A stretch of DNA of 64,000 nt. Source: Scopulibacillus darangshiensis (lineage in GTDB: Bacteria; Bacillota; Bacilli; Bacillales; Sporolactobacillaceae). The translations under genes and the position numbers were made by a program. Shown here in pieces: positions 52,640 through 61,965 of this stretch. A model generated the notes under the pieces. It saw nothing but the letters and a program-made list of their open reading frames with translations, made no database searches and was not told where the DNA came from. Position 1 is the stretch's first letter, and the number at the start of each line of letters is the position of its first letter. The stretch is from positions 23,250 through 87,249 of the forward strand of contig NZ_SLXK01000016.1 of the NCBI RefSeq assembly GCF_004341035.1, given 5' to 3'.

Positions 52640-54094
52640 TCATAATGACGTTTTTATTGCGACATTTTTCAACTGCGTGTAATTCCTTAGCGCCTCAAGG
52701 CCTTTTTCCCGGCCAAAACCGCTTTTTTTATACCCGCCGAACGGCATTTGAATGCCTCCTCCGGCTCCATAATTATTAATGAAAATTTGACCGGCGCGGA
52801 TTTTTTCCGCAAGGCGATGCGCTTTGCCGATATCCTTAGTCCAAATCCCGGCAACAAGACCATAAGGCGAATGATTGGCGAGCTTTAATGCTTCCTTTTC
52901 GGTCTCAAATGGGAAAACAGCAATGACAGGCCCGAAAATTTCCTCTTTGGCTAATCGGCTGTCAGGAGCGACATGATCTAAGACGGTCGGCTGGAAGTAA
53001 AACCCACCTTCAGACCCCTCGACGTTCGCCCTGTTGCCGCCTGTTTTGATCGCTACACCCTCTTGCTTTGCAAAATCTATATAACTTTCAATCTTACGGC
53101 ATTGTTTTTCCGACAAAATCGGGCCAAGATCACAATCATCAATCCCCGGGCCGATTACAAGCGACTGCATTTTCTCACATAAAGCGTCAACAAATCTATC
53201 ATGGATGTCCTTTTGCACGAGCAAACGAGAGCCGGCGGAACACGTCTGGCCAGCGTTCTGAATAATGGAGCGCATGACCGTATTCAAAGCCTCATCCCAA
53301 TGGCAGTCGCTGAAGACGATGTTCGGTGATTTCCCGCCTAGTTCAAGGGTGACCGGTGTAATATTCTTTGCTGCAGCAGTCATGACGGCCATTCCGGTTT
53401 CAACCGAGCCTGTAAATGTCACATGATCGACGCCGGGATGGTCAGAAAGTGCTGCCCCTGCTTCATAACCATAACCCGTTACAACGTTAAACACACCTTT
53501 TGGCAACCCGGCTTCCTCAAAGAGCCTAGCAAGCTTCAAAGCCGTGGCTGGCGTATCTTCAGCCGGTTTCATAACAACGGTATTACCTGTGGCTATAGCT
53601 GCCGCCGTACTACGTGATGCGATTTGCAGCGGATAATTCCAAGGCACAATATGGGAGGTTACCCCGACAGGTTCCCGAACGGTAAAATCCAGAATACCAG
53701 ATGCTATTGGAATCGTCTCCCCTAGAATTTTGTCAGCCATTCCGGCATAATATTCGAAATACCCGGCACCGGCCTCAACGTCCGCTTTAGCTTGTGACAA
53801 AGGTTTTCCGGTATCAAGCGTTTCCATTTCCGCAATGCTGTCTTTATCCCGGCGAATCAGATCCGCCATTTTCCATAATATACGGCCGCGGGTCTCAGGC
53901 TTAAACGTTTGCCAAATTTGAGATTCAAAAGCATCGCGGGCAGAAGCAACAGCTCTGTCAATATCAGCCTTTTGCCCTCTTGGGATGTGATACATAATCT
54001 CTCCATTTGCTGGATTCATGACACCAATCGTTTCACCAGTATCTTGTTCCAGCCATTTTCCGTTAATGAACATTTTACTGATATTCGCCGTCAT
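52640..54094 (-). CDS. aldehyde dehydrogenase (proposed aldopantoate dehydrogenase)
   Basis: 484 residues, NAD(P)-dependent ALDH family. Catalytic Glu in VTLELGGKSPNIV, nucleophile Cys in GQTCSAGSRLLV, and the Asn of PWNYPLQIAS. The frame opens 17 codons earlier, but ATG 54094 has AAGGGGTGA at good spacing. It is the last gene of the sigma-54 operon. Best general match is the betaine-aldehyde type. In the proposed pathway it would oxidise 4-dehydropantoate (aldopantoate) to 3,3-dimethylmalate. The family is certain, the substrate inferred. Confidence 0.88.
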   Translation of the reverse strand: MTANISKMFINGKWLEQDTGETIGVMNPANGEIMYHIPRGQKADIDRAVASARDAFESQIWQTFKPETRGRILWKMADLIRRDKDSIAEMETLDTGKPLSQAKADVEAGAGYFEYYAGMADKILGETIPIASGILDFTVREPVGVTSHIVPWNYPLQIASRSTAAAIATGNTVVMKPAEDTPATALKLARLFEEAGLPKGVFNVVTGYGYEAGAALSDHPGVDHVTFTGSVETGMAVMTAAAKNITPVTLELGGKSPNIVFSDCHWDEALNTVMRSIIQNAGQTCSAGSRLLVQKDIHDRFVDALCEKMQSLVIGPGIDDCDLGPILSEKQCRKIESYIDFAKQEGVAIKTGGNRANVEGSEGGFYFQPTVLDHVAPDSRLAKEEIFGPVIAVFPFETEKEALKLANHSPYGLVAGIWTKDIGKAHRLAEKIRAGQIFINNYGAGGGIQMPFGGYKKSGFGREKGLEALRNYTQLKNVAIKTSL

Positions 54095-54122
54095 ATGATG
54101 ATTCACCCCTTGAAGGCTCATG

Positions 54123-54872
54123 TCATATCCCCCTGCCGCCGTCAATGTTAAAAATAGATCCCGTCACCATTCTCGCTTCATCGGAGCTTAAATAAACGAT
54201 CGCATTAGCAATATCTTGTGGCTGGATCAGCTCGCCTAAAGGAACACTATCCTTAAAAATGGCGTTCCTAGTATCCTCGGCATTTGCCCCTTCCGCTGTA
54301 AATTTCCCGAGCATCTGGGTATCAGCAGGTCCTGGATTGACAGCATTGACGCGAATTTTATTTTCGGCTAATTCAATGGCCAAAGCTTGAGTGAACGCGA
54401 GCGTCGCTCCCTTGGATGCTATATAGGCATTCAATCCCGGCCGCGGACGAACTGCGGCTATGGATGCCACATTAACGATCACACCGCCGCCCACCTGTTT
54501 TTTCATTGCCGGCACAACAGCACGGCTTGTCAGGAAAATCGATTTCGTATTAATCGCCATAATCCGGTCCCAGTCCTGTTCGCTTACCTCTTCAATCGGT
54601 GTAGCCGCCTGGGCTATACCGGCAATATTAACCAATGCATCAACCCGGCCGAAGCGTTGCAAGGTTTGATCAATCAAATCACCAACTTGCTCTGGAACTG
54701 TAATGTCTGTTTTTACTCGAAGAAAGTGATCTTTACCTGGGTCTTGCAGTTTTTCAACATTTAGATCGGCTGCTACAACCATAGCGCCTTCTTCTAAGAA
54801 ACGTTTTACCGTTTCCTGGCCCATTCCACCGGAAGCACCAACGATAATGGCCACTTTATCTTGTAATCTCAT
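54123..54872 (-). CDS. SDR family oxidoreductase (proposed pantoate 4-dehydrogenase)
   Basis: 249 residues, classical SDR. GASGGMGQETVKRFLEEGA binds the cofactor, NIAG follows, and the catalytic Ser, Tyr and Lys are in NVASIAAVRPRPGLNAYIASKGA. NPGPADTQM is the usual loop. Start ATG 54872 overlaps the MFS stop by 4 bases. In the proposed pathway it oxidises the C4 hydroxyl of D-pantoate to the aldehyde. Alternatives are any small polyol or hydroxy acid. Confidence 0.85.
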   Translation of the reverse strand: MRLQDKVAIIVGASGGMGQETVKRFLEEGAMVVAADLNVEKLQDPGKDHFLRVKTDITVPEQVGDLIDQTLQRFGRVDALVNIAGIAQAATPIEEVSEQDWDRIMAINTKSIFLTSRAVVPAMKKQVGGGVIVNVASIAAVRPRPGLNAYIASKGATLAFTQALAIELAENKIRVNAVNPGPADTQMLGKFTAEGANAEDTRNAIFKDSVPLGELIQPQDIANAIVYLSSDEARMVTGSIFNIDGGRGI

Positions 54873-56218
54873 TTCAAATTCCTCCCCATTCCGCTCTTGT
54901 TAATGACCGCTTCTGTTTCTCCGCCTTTCAAACGCAATCCCAACGTAACCAAGAAACCGATAATCAAAAATGCGACGATAATATAAAGGCCGCTATATAT
55001 GCTTCCTGTAGCATCCGACACTGCACCGATGGCGTATGGACCAAGAAATCCGCCTAGATTTCCGAGCGAATTAATGGTCGCTATCCCGACGGCGGCGGAA
55101 GCCTCAGTTAAAAACAAGGAAGGCAGCGACCAAAAAGGTCCGAAATAGCTGAAGGTAGCCATAATGACAATGGCCAGCATCACAATAGAAAGGACCGCCG
55201 AATCCGAAATATAAATAAGAGCTGTCAAACCCGCGGCACAAACAATTAATGGTATGGCAGTATGATAGCGGCGTTCAAGCGTTTTATCTGAATGGCGGCT
55301 CCACCATACCATTGCGATCCCTCCGGCGATATATGGAATCGCTACAACGAAGCCAACACCCGTGTCAGACAGACTTTCAGAAATGTTTTTCACAATTTGC
55401 GGCACCCAGAAACCGACCCCGTACAAAGCTATAACGACACAAAAATACATGAATCCGAGCAGCCAGATCCGCCCGTTAAATAAAACCTCTTTTGTGGAAA
55501 AATGATGGCGTTCAAGTTTCTGATGGTTCTCTTTTTCAAGTTCATTAGATAACCAAGTCTTCTCCTCATTTGTAAGCCATTTGGCATGCAGTGGCCGGTT
55601 AGGAAGAACAAACAGCGTTAAAATCCCTAAGATGACCGCTGGCAGTCCCTCAATGATGAACATCCAGCGCCAACCATCAAAACCACCCCAGTGAACATAA
55701 TCGAGAATAAATCCAGATAACGGGGCGCCGATAATATAAGAAATAGGAAGGGCGACCATAAACATCCCGACCGACCTCGCGCGTTCCTTAGCTGGAAACC
55801 AATAGGTCAGATATAAAAGAATGCCTGGGAAAAATCCCGCTTCTGCAATACCTAGGATGAACCTTATGGTATAAAGATGAACTACATTTTGTGCGAAACC
55901 CGTTATCATGGCAACAATGCCCCAGCTGATCAATATACGGGCAATCCAAACACGGGCGCCTATTTTATGCATTAACATGTTGCTTGGAATTTCGAAAAGG
56001 AAATAACCGATAAAAAATATCCCCGCCATTAAGCCATACTGTGCACCTGAAATACCCAGATCTGCATTCATGTCTAAGGACGCATAACCTAAATTGACAC
56101 GATCAAGATAGCTGACAACATAAAGAATAAGTACCATAGGAATAATGCGTAACTTTATTTTGCTGATTGCGGACTTCTCCACCGGATGGATTTTACCAGC
56201 TGATTGACCCTTTGGCAT
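54869..56218 (-). CDS. MFS transporter, ACS family
   Basis: About 449 residues with 12 transmembrane helices. VVSYLDRVNLGYASL after the first helix and FGLAEAGFFPG-type text (here LGIAEAGFFPGILLYLTYW) are hallmarks of the anion:cation symporter family, which takes up organic acids. ATG 56218 is nine bases from AAGGGA; ATG 56224 is an alternative. Yeast Fen2, a pantothenate transporter, belongs to this family, which fits the proposed operon role. It may import pantothenate or pantoate. Confidence 0.85.
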   Translation of the reverse strand: MPKGQSAGKIHPVEKSAISKIKLRIIPMVLILYVVSYLDRVNLGYASLDMNADLGISGAQYGLMAGIFFIGYFLFEIPSNMLMHKIGARVWIARILISWGIVAMITGFAQNVVHLYTIRFILGIAEAGFFPGILLYLTYWFPAKERARSVGMFMVALPISYIIGAPLSGFILDYVHWGGFDGWRWMFIIEGLPAVILGILTLFVLPNRPLHAKWLTNEEKTWLSNELEKENHQKLERHHFSTKEVLFNGRIWLLGFMYFCVVIALYGVGFWVPQIVKNISESLSDTGVGFVVAIPYIAGGIAMVWWSRHSDKTLERRYHTAIPLIVCAAGLTALIYISDSAVLSIVMLAIVIMATFSYFGPFWSLPSLFLTEASAAVGIATINSLGNLGGFLGPYAIGAVSDATGSIYSGLYIIVAFLIIGFLVTLGLRLKGGETEAVINKSGMGRNLK

Positions 56219-56239
56219 GTTCATCTTCCCTTCACTTTT

Positions 56240-57460
56240 TTAGCTTTTATTTAAAAAATTCAAGGCAGCCTCCCGGTAAATCTGTGTTGTTGTCGCGAGC
56301 TCTTCCAGCTCAACATATTCATTAATGTGGTGGGGTATTTCCCGGTCACCTGCTCCTGTGGTTACAATTGGGATGCCGGCGATGTGCAAAAAGGTCCCGT
56401 CTGTTGCACCGGGTACACCATTGTAAGTCGGTTCTTTACCGGTAACCGATGTGTATGCAGAAGCAATCGCCCGGACAACGGGGTGACCTGCGTCTGTCTT
56501 GGTCCATGGCCGGTCCTCGATCACCTCTAAGTCAGCTTTAAAATCCGGATCCTCTTCCGCAAGCTGATCAAAAATATCCTGAATGTTCTCCTTTAATTGA
56601 TGGTGATCTTGACCAGGTATCGTTCGAATATCAAGCGTTGTCATGCATTGGTCCGGCACAACATTGATCTGGGCATCTCCGGCAACCGGGGCTTGCAGAA
56701 TCGTTGGCGTTATACTAGGCCAGCCGAGCTCAGGATCTTTTCCTAACCGCTTCTTTTCATATTGTTCAAGCTTATCGAGTTCACATATTATTTTTGCCAT
56801 CCTCGTATTGGGATTAATGCCGCTCAGCGGAATAGCGCCATGGGCCATTTTGCCATACACCCTGACAACGACTCGCATCGCTCCCTTTTGGGAAACACAA
56901 ATTTGATTTTCTTCAGGCTCACAAATAATCGCACCATCAACATCGTCAGCCCACCCTTGTTTGATAAAGTGCTTGATGCCGATCATCATGCCCTCTTCAT
57001 CACAAGGAATGCATAAAATAATCTTGCCTGTAAAAGACTCTTTATCTTCTATTATGGATTGAACAGCTGTTATAGCACATGCCAGGTTCCCCTTTGTATC
57101 ATTGGTCCCCCTGCCATACATGAAGCCGTCAACAACTTTAGCCGCAAAGGGATCATGCTCCCATAATGATCGATCCCCTTCAGTCACAACATCCGTATGG
57201 CCTTCGAATAATAATGCCTTTCCCGGTTTTCCTGAATCCAATATGCCAATGACATTGGGTCTCCCGGGCACAACTTCCTCAATATGAACCTCTAACTCTA
57301 GTTTTTTTATATAAGCAGCAACAAATTCAGCGACCTTTTGCTCATTTTCGTTCGGCTGATCAGGACGATAGACGCTTGGTATTCGGACCAATTGCTGCGT
57401 CAGATTTATGACCCGTTCCTTGTCTCTTTTATACCGCTTGTCTAAGACTAAATTTTCCAT
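56240..57460 (-). CDS. M20 family amidohydrolase (proposed pantothenase)
   Basis: 406 residues. Metal ligands: His and Asp in FEGHTDVVTEG, Asp in MYGRGTNDTKGNLA, Glu pair in CDEEGMM, Glu in ICEPEEN, and a C-terminal His in REIPHHINEY. The M20 dimerisation lid lies between (about residues 190-300). ArgE/DapE-type proteins hydrolyse N-acyl amino acids. Here, next to PanF/YhdT-like genes, amide hydrolysis of pantothenate to pantoate and beta-alanine is a coherent role. Cytoplasmic; likely two zinc ions. Confidence 0.85.
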   Translation of the reverse strand: MENLVLDKRYKRDKERVINLTQQLVRIPSVYRPDQPNENEQKVAEFVAAYIKKLELEVHIEEVVPGRPNVIGILDSGKPGKALLFEGHTDVVTEGDRSLWEHDPFAAKVVDGFMYGRGTNDTKGNLACAITAVQSIIEDKESFTGKIILCIPCDEEGMMIGIKHFIKQGWADDVDGAIICEPEENQICVSQKGAMRVVVRVYGKMAHGAIPLSGINPNTRMAKIICELDKLEQYEKKRLGKDPELGWPSITPTILQAPVAGDAQINVVPDQCMTTLDIRTIPGQDHHQLKENIQDIFDQLAEEDPDFKADLEVIEDRPWTKTDAGHPVVRAIASAYTSVTGKEPTYNGVPGATDGTFLHIAGIPIVTTGAGDREIPHHINEYVELEELATTTQIYREAALNFLNKS

Positions 57461-57485
57461 TAAGGACTCTCCCCTTCAATCGATT

Positions 57486-58952
57486 TTAGACGCTCCAAAA
57501 TTTAGAGATAATTTTATTTTGTTGAAAAACGTCAACATCCTTTGTTAATAGACTCCCGGCAACATAGCCAAAAAATGACAAAATGACCGGCATCACAATA
57601 GCGTGCATCCCAAATGGACTTGGAATAAAGGTGCTGAAGCAGATATATGACACAACACCGACAATGATGGAAGTCAACGCGCCATAGGCATTGCCCCTCT
57701 TCCAATACAGCCCCATAACGACCGGCCAAATAAATGCCGCTTCAAGCCCGCCAAACGCAAACAAATTGAGCCAAATTAACAAATCAGGCGGTTTGATTGC
57801 CATGATTAAAACCAGAACACCAACAATTCCCGTTATCCCCATACTGAGACGCTTCACACGCTGATGTGATGCGTTTTGTTTAATATAGTTTAAGTACACA
57901 TCCTTTATAATCGAGGAACTGACAAGTAAGAGCAGCGCATTAACGGTGGACATGATGGCCGCCATAGGCGCTGAAAGGACGACACCGGCAACCCATGCGG
58001 GCAGTACCTTGATCGCAAGCAGCGGCATCACCTTATCCCCTACTTTAATATCTGGCATGACAGCCCTTGCGAATACACCCGAAAGATGCATGCCGAGCAT
58101 GACCACACCGACTACAATCGTTCCGATAATCAAAGCTCTGTGCATCGCTTTGGAATCCTTGTATGACATCGCTCTGACGGCTACCTGAGGCAGTCCGACA
58201 ACGCCGACACCGACAAGAATCCAGAAAGAGGATATGTAAGCAGCGGAAAATTGATGATCGGGTCCATAGGGTGTAATGAGACCTGGATCGATGGCTTTCA
58301 GATCAGAAATAATGTTGTCGACACCACCGCCGGCAATGATTGTGCCAATTAAAATGATCAGGGTTCCGGCAAACATCACGATGCCTTGAATGGCGTCAGT
58401 GATGGCGACAGCGCGAAATCCGCCGATGATAACATAGACTAAAACTGAAATAGCGAAAATAAACAAGGCTGACAGATAAGGCAATCCCGTTACCGATTGA
58501 ATCAAACGGCCGCCGCCGACCCATTGCGCCGCCATTGATGAAAAAAGGAAAATAATAATGCTTAAGGCGGATAAAATGACAACCCATTTGCTTTGGTAGC
58601 GCTCCCGCAAAAAGTCAATGAGCGTGACAGCCTTAATCTTCCTTGCCATAATGGCAAACTTCTTACCGAGAACCGTAAGAACGATATAACCGGTAACAAC
58701 CTGGCTCATCGCAAGCAAGACCCAGCTTAAGCCTACCGTATAGGCCACCCCCGGACCGCCGATAAAACTGGAAGCACTTCCGTAGGTCGTAACCATTGTC
58801 ATCGCAAGGATAAAACCGCCAAGCTGCCGGCTCCCGAGAAAATATTCTTGAAGAAAATCATCAGATCTTTGGGTTGCTTTTGAAGCATAAATGCCGACAA
58901 GAAAAACAACGATAATAAAAAGAATCATTGGTATTACAACTGACCAGTTCAT
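57486..58952 (-). CDS. panF: sodium:pantothenate symporter PanF-like
   Basis: 488 residues, sodium:solute symporter family, about 13 helices. FLGSRQLGGFILAMTMVTTYGSASSFIGGPG-type start (FLGSRQLGGFILAMTMVTTY) and MSTVNALLLLVSSSIIKDVY are family motifs; the length matches E. coli PanF. It overlaps the yhdT-like gene by 4 bases, the same pairing as yhdT-panF in E. coli, which makes pantothenate the most probable substrate. Confidence 0.85.
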   Translation of the reverse strand: MNWSVVIPMILFIIVVFLVGIYASKATQRSDDFLQEYFLGSRQLGGFILAMTMVTTYGSASSFIGGPGVAYTVGLSWVLLAMSQVVTGYIVLTVLGKKFAIMARKIKAVTLIDFLRERYQSKWVVILSALSIIIFLFSSMAAQWVGGGRLIQSVTGLPYLSALFIFAISVLVYVIIGGFRAVAITDAIQGIVMFAGTLIILIGTIIAGGGVDNIISDLKAIDPGLITPYGPDHQFSAAYISSFWILVGVGVVGLPQVAVRAMSYKDSKAMHRALIIGTIVVGVVMLGMHLSGVFARAVMPDIKVGDKVMPLLAIKVLPAWVAGVVLSAPMAAIMSTVNALLLLVSSSIIKDVYLNYIKQNASHQRVKRLSMGITGIVGVLVLIMAIKPPDLLIWLNLFAFGGLEAAFIWPVVMGLYWKRGNAYGALTSIIVGVVSYICFSTFIPSPFGMHAIVMPVILSFFGYVAGSLLTKDVDVFQQNKIISKFWSV

Positions 58953-59254
58953 TTATGGTCACCTCTATCTTGATCAGGCATGTCATCGAGAGGAATCTCT
59001 TTAAAAAGGAATTTAACAGCAACGATAAGTAAAATAGTGATAACAATGAAACCAACGACACAACTGTAAAAGAACCAAGCTGGAAGTCCCATCACATAAT
59101 GGTAATCGGCCACTTTTTTAGAGCCCAAACCAAATGCAAAGGCAAACCACCAGATAAAATTTATGACAGCCAAAATAATGCCGATGATCGCTTCACGGTT
59201 TGCGATTTTATAACGCGGGTCAACCAGCAGCTTGCCTGACTGATTTTTTACCAT
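58949..59254 (-). CDS. yhdT: YhdT family protein (DUF997)
   Basis: 101 residues with two membrane helices. RYKIANREAIIGIILAVINF and GLPAWFFYSCVVGFI are typical YhdT segments. It directly precedes and overlaps the PanF-like gene. In many bacteria it accompanies panF and probably helps that symporter. ATG 59254 follows GGAGGAG. Confidence 0.85.
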   Translation of the reverse strand: MVKNQSGKLLVDPRYKIANREAIIGIILAVINFIWWFAFAFGLGSKKVADYHYVMGLPAWFFYSCVVGFIVITILLIVAVKFLFKEIPLDDMPDQDRGDHK

Positions 59255-59272
59255 TTTGTTCTCCTCCTCTTG

Positions 59273-60382
59273 TTACTGTGACCCGTTATGAACTTGTTCT
59301 CGTTCACTTTCCAGCAGCGTTCTTAACCGCTCTAAGATCGCATCACCCATGTCAGACGTTGTCGCTGTTCCGCCGAGATCAGGTGTGCGGACTTTGCCGT
59401 CAACAAGCACGTTTTCAATGCTTTCAAGAATCAAATGATTTAACTCGCTGTAACCTAGGTGATCCATCATCATCCCAACACTCCAAATTTGCGCGATAGG
59501 ATTAGCTATTCCTTTTCCCGCGATATCAGGGGCGGATCCATGGATAGGCTCAAACATTGAAGGGTATTTCTGTTCAGGGTTAATATTGCCTGATGGCGCG
59601 AGCCCCAGCCCCCCTACAATCGCCGCCCCTAAATCTGTGAGAATATCACCAAATAAATTGCTGGCAACGACAACATCGAATTTTTCCGGGTTCGACACAA
59701 AATAGGCAGCTAGGGCATCAATATGATAAAGATTTGTCTCAATCGTATTGTATTGCTGACTAATCTCCTTCACGATGTCATCCCAAAATGTCATAGAATG
59801 ATTCATGGCATTGGATTTAGTCGCTGCAGTGAGCCGTTTAACATTGTGGCATGACGCATACTCATAGGCATATTTTACAATCCGCTCGGTCCCGTATCGT
59901 GTAAAGACATTGTTTTGTACAGCTATCTCGTACGGTGTGTTTTGGTGCAGACGGCCGCCCATATTCGAATATTCGCCTTCGGTATTTTCCCGGATAACAA
60001 CGAAATCCAAATCATCGTGACTTTTATGCCTGAGCGGACTCTCGAGACCCTTTAATAATTTTATCGGGCGCATGTTGACATACTGTTCAAAGGTTTTGCG
60101 GATCGGCAGAATCAATTCCCAAACAGATATGTGGTCAGGCACACGCGGCTCACCAACGGCACCAAATAAAATCACATCAAAATCCTTAAGAATTTCCATT
60201 CCATTATCAGGCATCATTTTTCCATGCTTCAGGTAATACTCACAATTCCAGTTAAACGATTGAATATCGAATTTAAAACCGCCATGCATCTCTTCAATTA
60301 ATTGCAGCACTTTCATTGCTTCATTCATAATTTCGGGCCCTATGCCATCACCCGGAATAACAGCCAGTGAATGATGTTTCAT
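59273..60382 (-). CDS. D-malate/tartrate-type decarboxylating dehydrogenase (proposed dimethylmalate dehydrogenase)
   Basis: 369 residues, isopropylmalate/isocitrate dehydrogenase family. AVIPGDGIGPEI at the start, RPIKLLKG and VVIRENTEGEYSN, KSNAMNHSM, and NLFGDILTDLGAAIVGGLG carry the family's substrate and metal residues. VWELILPIRKTFEQYVN points to the tartrate/D-malate (TtuC/DmlA) branch. ATG 60382 follows AAAGAGGTGA; the frame opens four codons earlier. First gene of the operon. It would oxidise and decarboxylate (R)-3,3-dimethylmalate to 2-oxoisovalerate. Tartrate or D-malate remain alternatives. Confidence 0.85.
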   Translation of the reverse strand: MKHHSLAVIPGDGIGPEIMNEAMKVLQLIEEMHGGFKFDIQSFNWNCEYYLKHGKMMPDNGMEILKDFDVILFGAVGEPRVPDHISVWELILPIRKTFEQYVNMRPIKLLKGLESPLRHKSHDDLDFVVIRENTEGEYSNMGGRLHQNTPYEIAVQNNVFTRYGTERIVKYAYEYASCHNVKRLTAATKSNAMNHSMTFWDDIVKEISQQYNTIETNLYHIDALAAYFVSNPEKFDVVVASNLFGDILTDLGAAIVGGLGLAPSGNINPEQKYPSMFEPIHGSAPDIAGKGIANPIAQIWSVGMMMDHLGYSELNHLILESIENVLVDGKVRTPDLGGTATTSDMGDAILERLRTLLESEREQVHNGSQ

Positions 60383-60416
60383 AAAACAGGTCACCTCTTT
60401 CCTTTAAGAGATTATA

Positions 60417-60434
60417 ATGCAAAAATCATGCCAA
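60417..60434 (-). promoter_or_regulatory. sigma-54 promoter
   Basis: Minus strand TTGGCATGATTTTTGCAT: GG and GC are exactly ten bases apart, matching the -24/-12 consensus TGGCAC-N5-TTGC. It lies 35 bases before the first operon gene and beside the gene for a sigma-54 activator. Confidence 0.85.
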
Positions 60435-60486
60435 TTCTATTATACTGATTTATTGCTATTTTTCGATAATTATCCGTTTCAATATA

Positions 60487-60497
60487 CAACAGTGTTG
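60487..60497. promoter_or_regulatory. candidate enhancer (UAS) palindrome
   Basis: CAACA-G-TGTTG, an 11-base palindrome about 55 bases upstream of the -24 element, where an activator would bind. It is short, so the call is tentative. Confidence 0.4.
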
Positions 60498-60517
60498 CAA
60501 ATATGCATCAGATCAAT

Positions 60518-61828
60518 TCAAGAAATGTTATACTTTTTTATCTTCCGCCAAAGTGTGCTTCGGTCAAAACCAAGCCTTTCCGCGGCTTTTGTTTTATTTC
60601 CTTTTTCCTCCTTAAGTGCTGATATAATAGCCTGTTTCTCAAGGTCAGGGAGAGCCGGGTTTCGCACAGCAGACTTATCCACCTTTTTCTTAAAAAAGTG
60701 GGCATCTTTCATCGTCAAGGTCCCCTCTTCAGTTAAAAGGACCATTCTTTCAACAACATTCTTCAACTCCCTGACATTTCCCGGCCAATGATATTGTTGA
60801 AACAAGGTGAGCACATCTTGACTGATCGCATCTATTTTTTTACTGCTTTTCTCATTAAATTCCCTTAAAAAGGAATCTACTAATTCCGGAATATCTGAAA
60901 GCCGTTCACACAATAGAGGCAATTCCAGCGTCAACACATTCAGCCGATAATATAAATCTTTGCGAAATGCCCCTTCTTCAACCATCGTTTCCAGATCTCG
61001 GTTTGTTGCAACAATGATGCGAACATCAACAGGTACCACCTTCTGACCTCCGACCCTGCGAATCTCGCGTTCTTCAATCGTTCGCAAGAGCATAGCTTGG
61101 ATTTGCAAAGGCATTTCACCAATTTCGTCAAGGAAGATTGTTCCGCCGTGAGCAAGTTCAAAAAGCCCCATTTTTCCGCCTTTGGCCGCACCGGTGAACG
61201 TTCCTTCTTCATAACCGAAAAGCTCGCTTTCTAGTAAACTTTCAGGTAAAGCTGCACAATTTATGGCGACGAATGGTCCGGCAGCCCGGGAACTGCTTAA
61301 GTGAATCCCTTGTGAAAACCATTCTTTCCCGGTCCCCGATTCACCCAAAATCATCACCGTTGCCTCGGTTTTGGCGAATTTATTCGCCAAGATCCTGCAC
61401 TCTTCCAAGCGATCTGATGAGCCAACGATGTTTGATAACTGATGTCTTGCCTCCAAGCCGCTTTGATGCAGCTGTTTTCTAATCTTCATTTCCATCTTTT
61501 GAATGTTATGTATTTCTTTAAAATTAGAAACAACACCAATAACCTCCCCATTTTCAAGGATGGGCAAGCGATTAATGATCAGCTTATGGTTAAGCTCTGT
61601 GGCAATATCGCCAAATTCCGTTTTACCCGTTTGTAAAATCCTTAGCAAATCGGTGTTAGGAATAAATTCCGTCAGTTTTGAACCGACAATATGGGCTGGC
61701 AAACCCAATAATCTAGTGGCATGCTGATTGGCAAGACAGACTCTCGTCTCCTTATCGATCACTATAATACCATCATGCGATGAATCGATAATAGCCTGTG
61801 CCTCTTCCGTTGCGAACCGTTTTAACAC
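60518..61828 (-). CDS. sigma-54-dependent transcriptional activator with PAS domain
   Basis: About 436 residues. N-terminal PAS domain ([20 protein letters not shown]), central AAA+ domain with Walker A GESGTGKE, the sigma-54 contact loop [12 protein letters not shown] (GTFTGA instead of GAFTGA), Walker [15 protein letters not shown], and a Fis-type C-terminal HTH ([20 protein letters not shown]). GTG 61828 lies five bases from G7; earlier in-frame ATGs at 61912 and 61882 are poor, and 61924 lies in a hairpin. Divergent or parallel to none: it is upstream of and reads toward the operon it probably activates. Confidence 0.88.
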   Translation of the reverse strand: MLKRFATEEAQAIIDSSHDGIIVIDKETRVCLANQHATRLLGLPAHIVGSKLTEFIPNTDLLRILQTGKTEFGDIATELNHKLIINRLPILENGEVIGVVSNFKEIHNIQKMEMKIRKQLHQSGLEARHQLSNIVGSSDRLEECRILANKFAKTEATVMILGESGTGKEWFSQGIHLSSSRAAGPFVAINCAALPESLLESELFGYEEGTFTGAAKGGKMGLFELAHGGTIFLDEIGEMPLQIQAMLLRTIEEREIRRVGGQKVVPVDVRIIVATNRDLETMVEEGAFRKDLYYRLNVLTLELPLLCERLSDIPELVDSFLREFNEKSSKKIDAISQDVLTLFQQYHWPGNVRELKNVVERMVLLTEEGTLTMKDAHFFKKKVDKSAVRNPALPDLEKQAIISALKEEKGNKTKAAERLGFDRSTLWRKIKKYNIS

Positions 61829-61914
61829 CTTAACCCCCCCAGACGATGTTGGTTCTTCAAGACTTCTACAGTGGGAGTTCATTTCCCTTGTTTTCGCTTG
61901 AATGATGTTCATTG

Positions 61915-61949
61915 AAAAAAGCAATCAGCCTTTTGGGCTGGCTGCTTTA
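61915..61949 (-). terminator. terminator before the activator gene
   Basis: Minus strand AAGCAGCCAGCC-CAAAA-GGCTGATTGCTT followed by TTTTTC. It would stop transcription coming from upstream, or act as an attenuator in the activator leader. Confidence 0.7.
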
Positions 61950-61965
61950 TGTGAGCTTGGCATGA

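Noticed and set aside
59273..60382. Plain tartrate-utilisation operon
   Set aside because: It does not explain PanF/YhdT, the M20 amidohydrolase and the aldehyde dehydrogenase; kept as an alternative for the single enzyme.
61829..61924. Longer N-terminus of the sigma-54 activator
   Set aside because: It would begin inside a terminator hairpin; GTG 61828 has a better ribosome site and sits just before the PAS domain.
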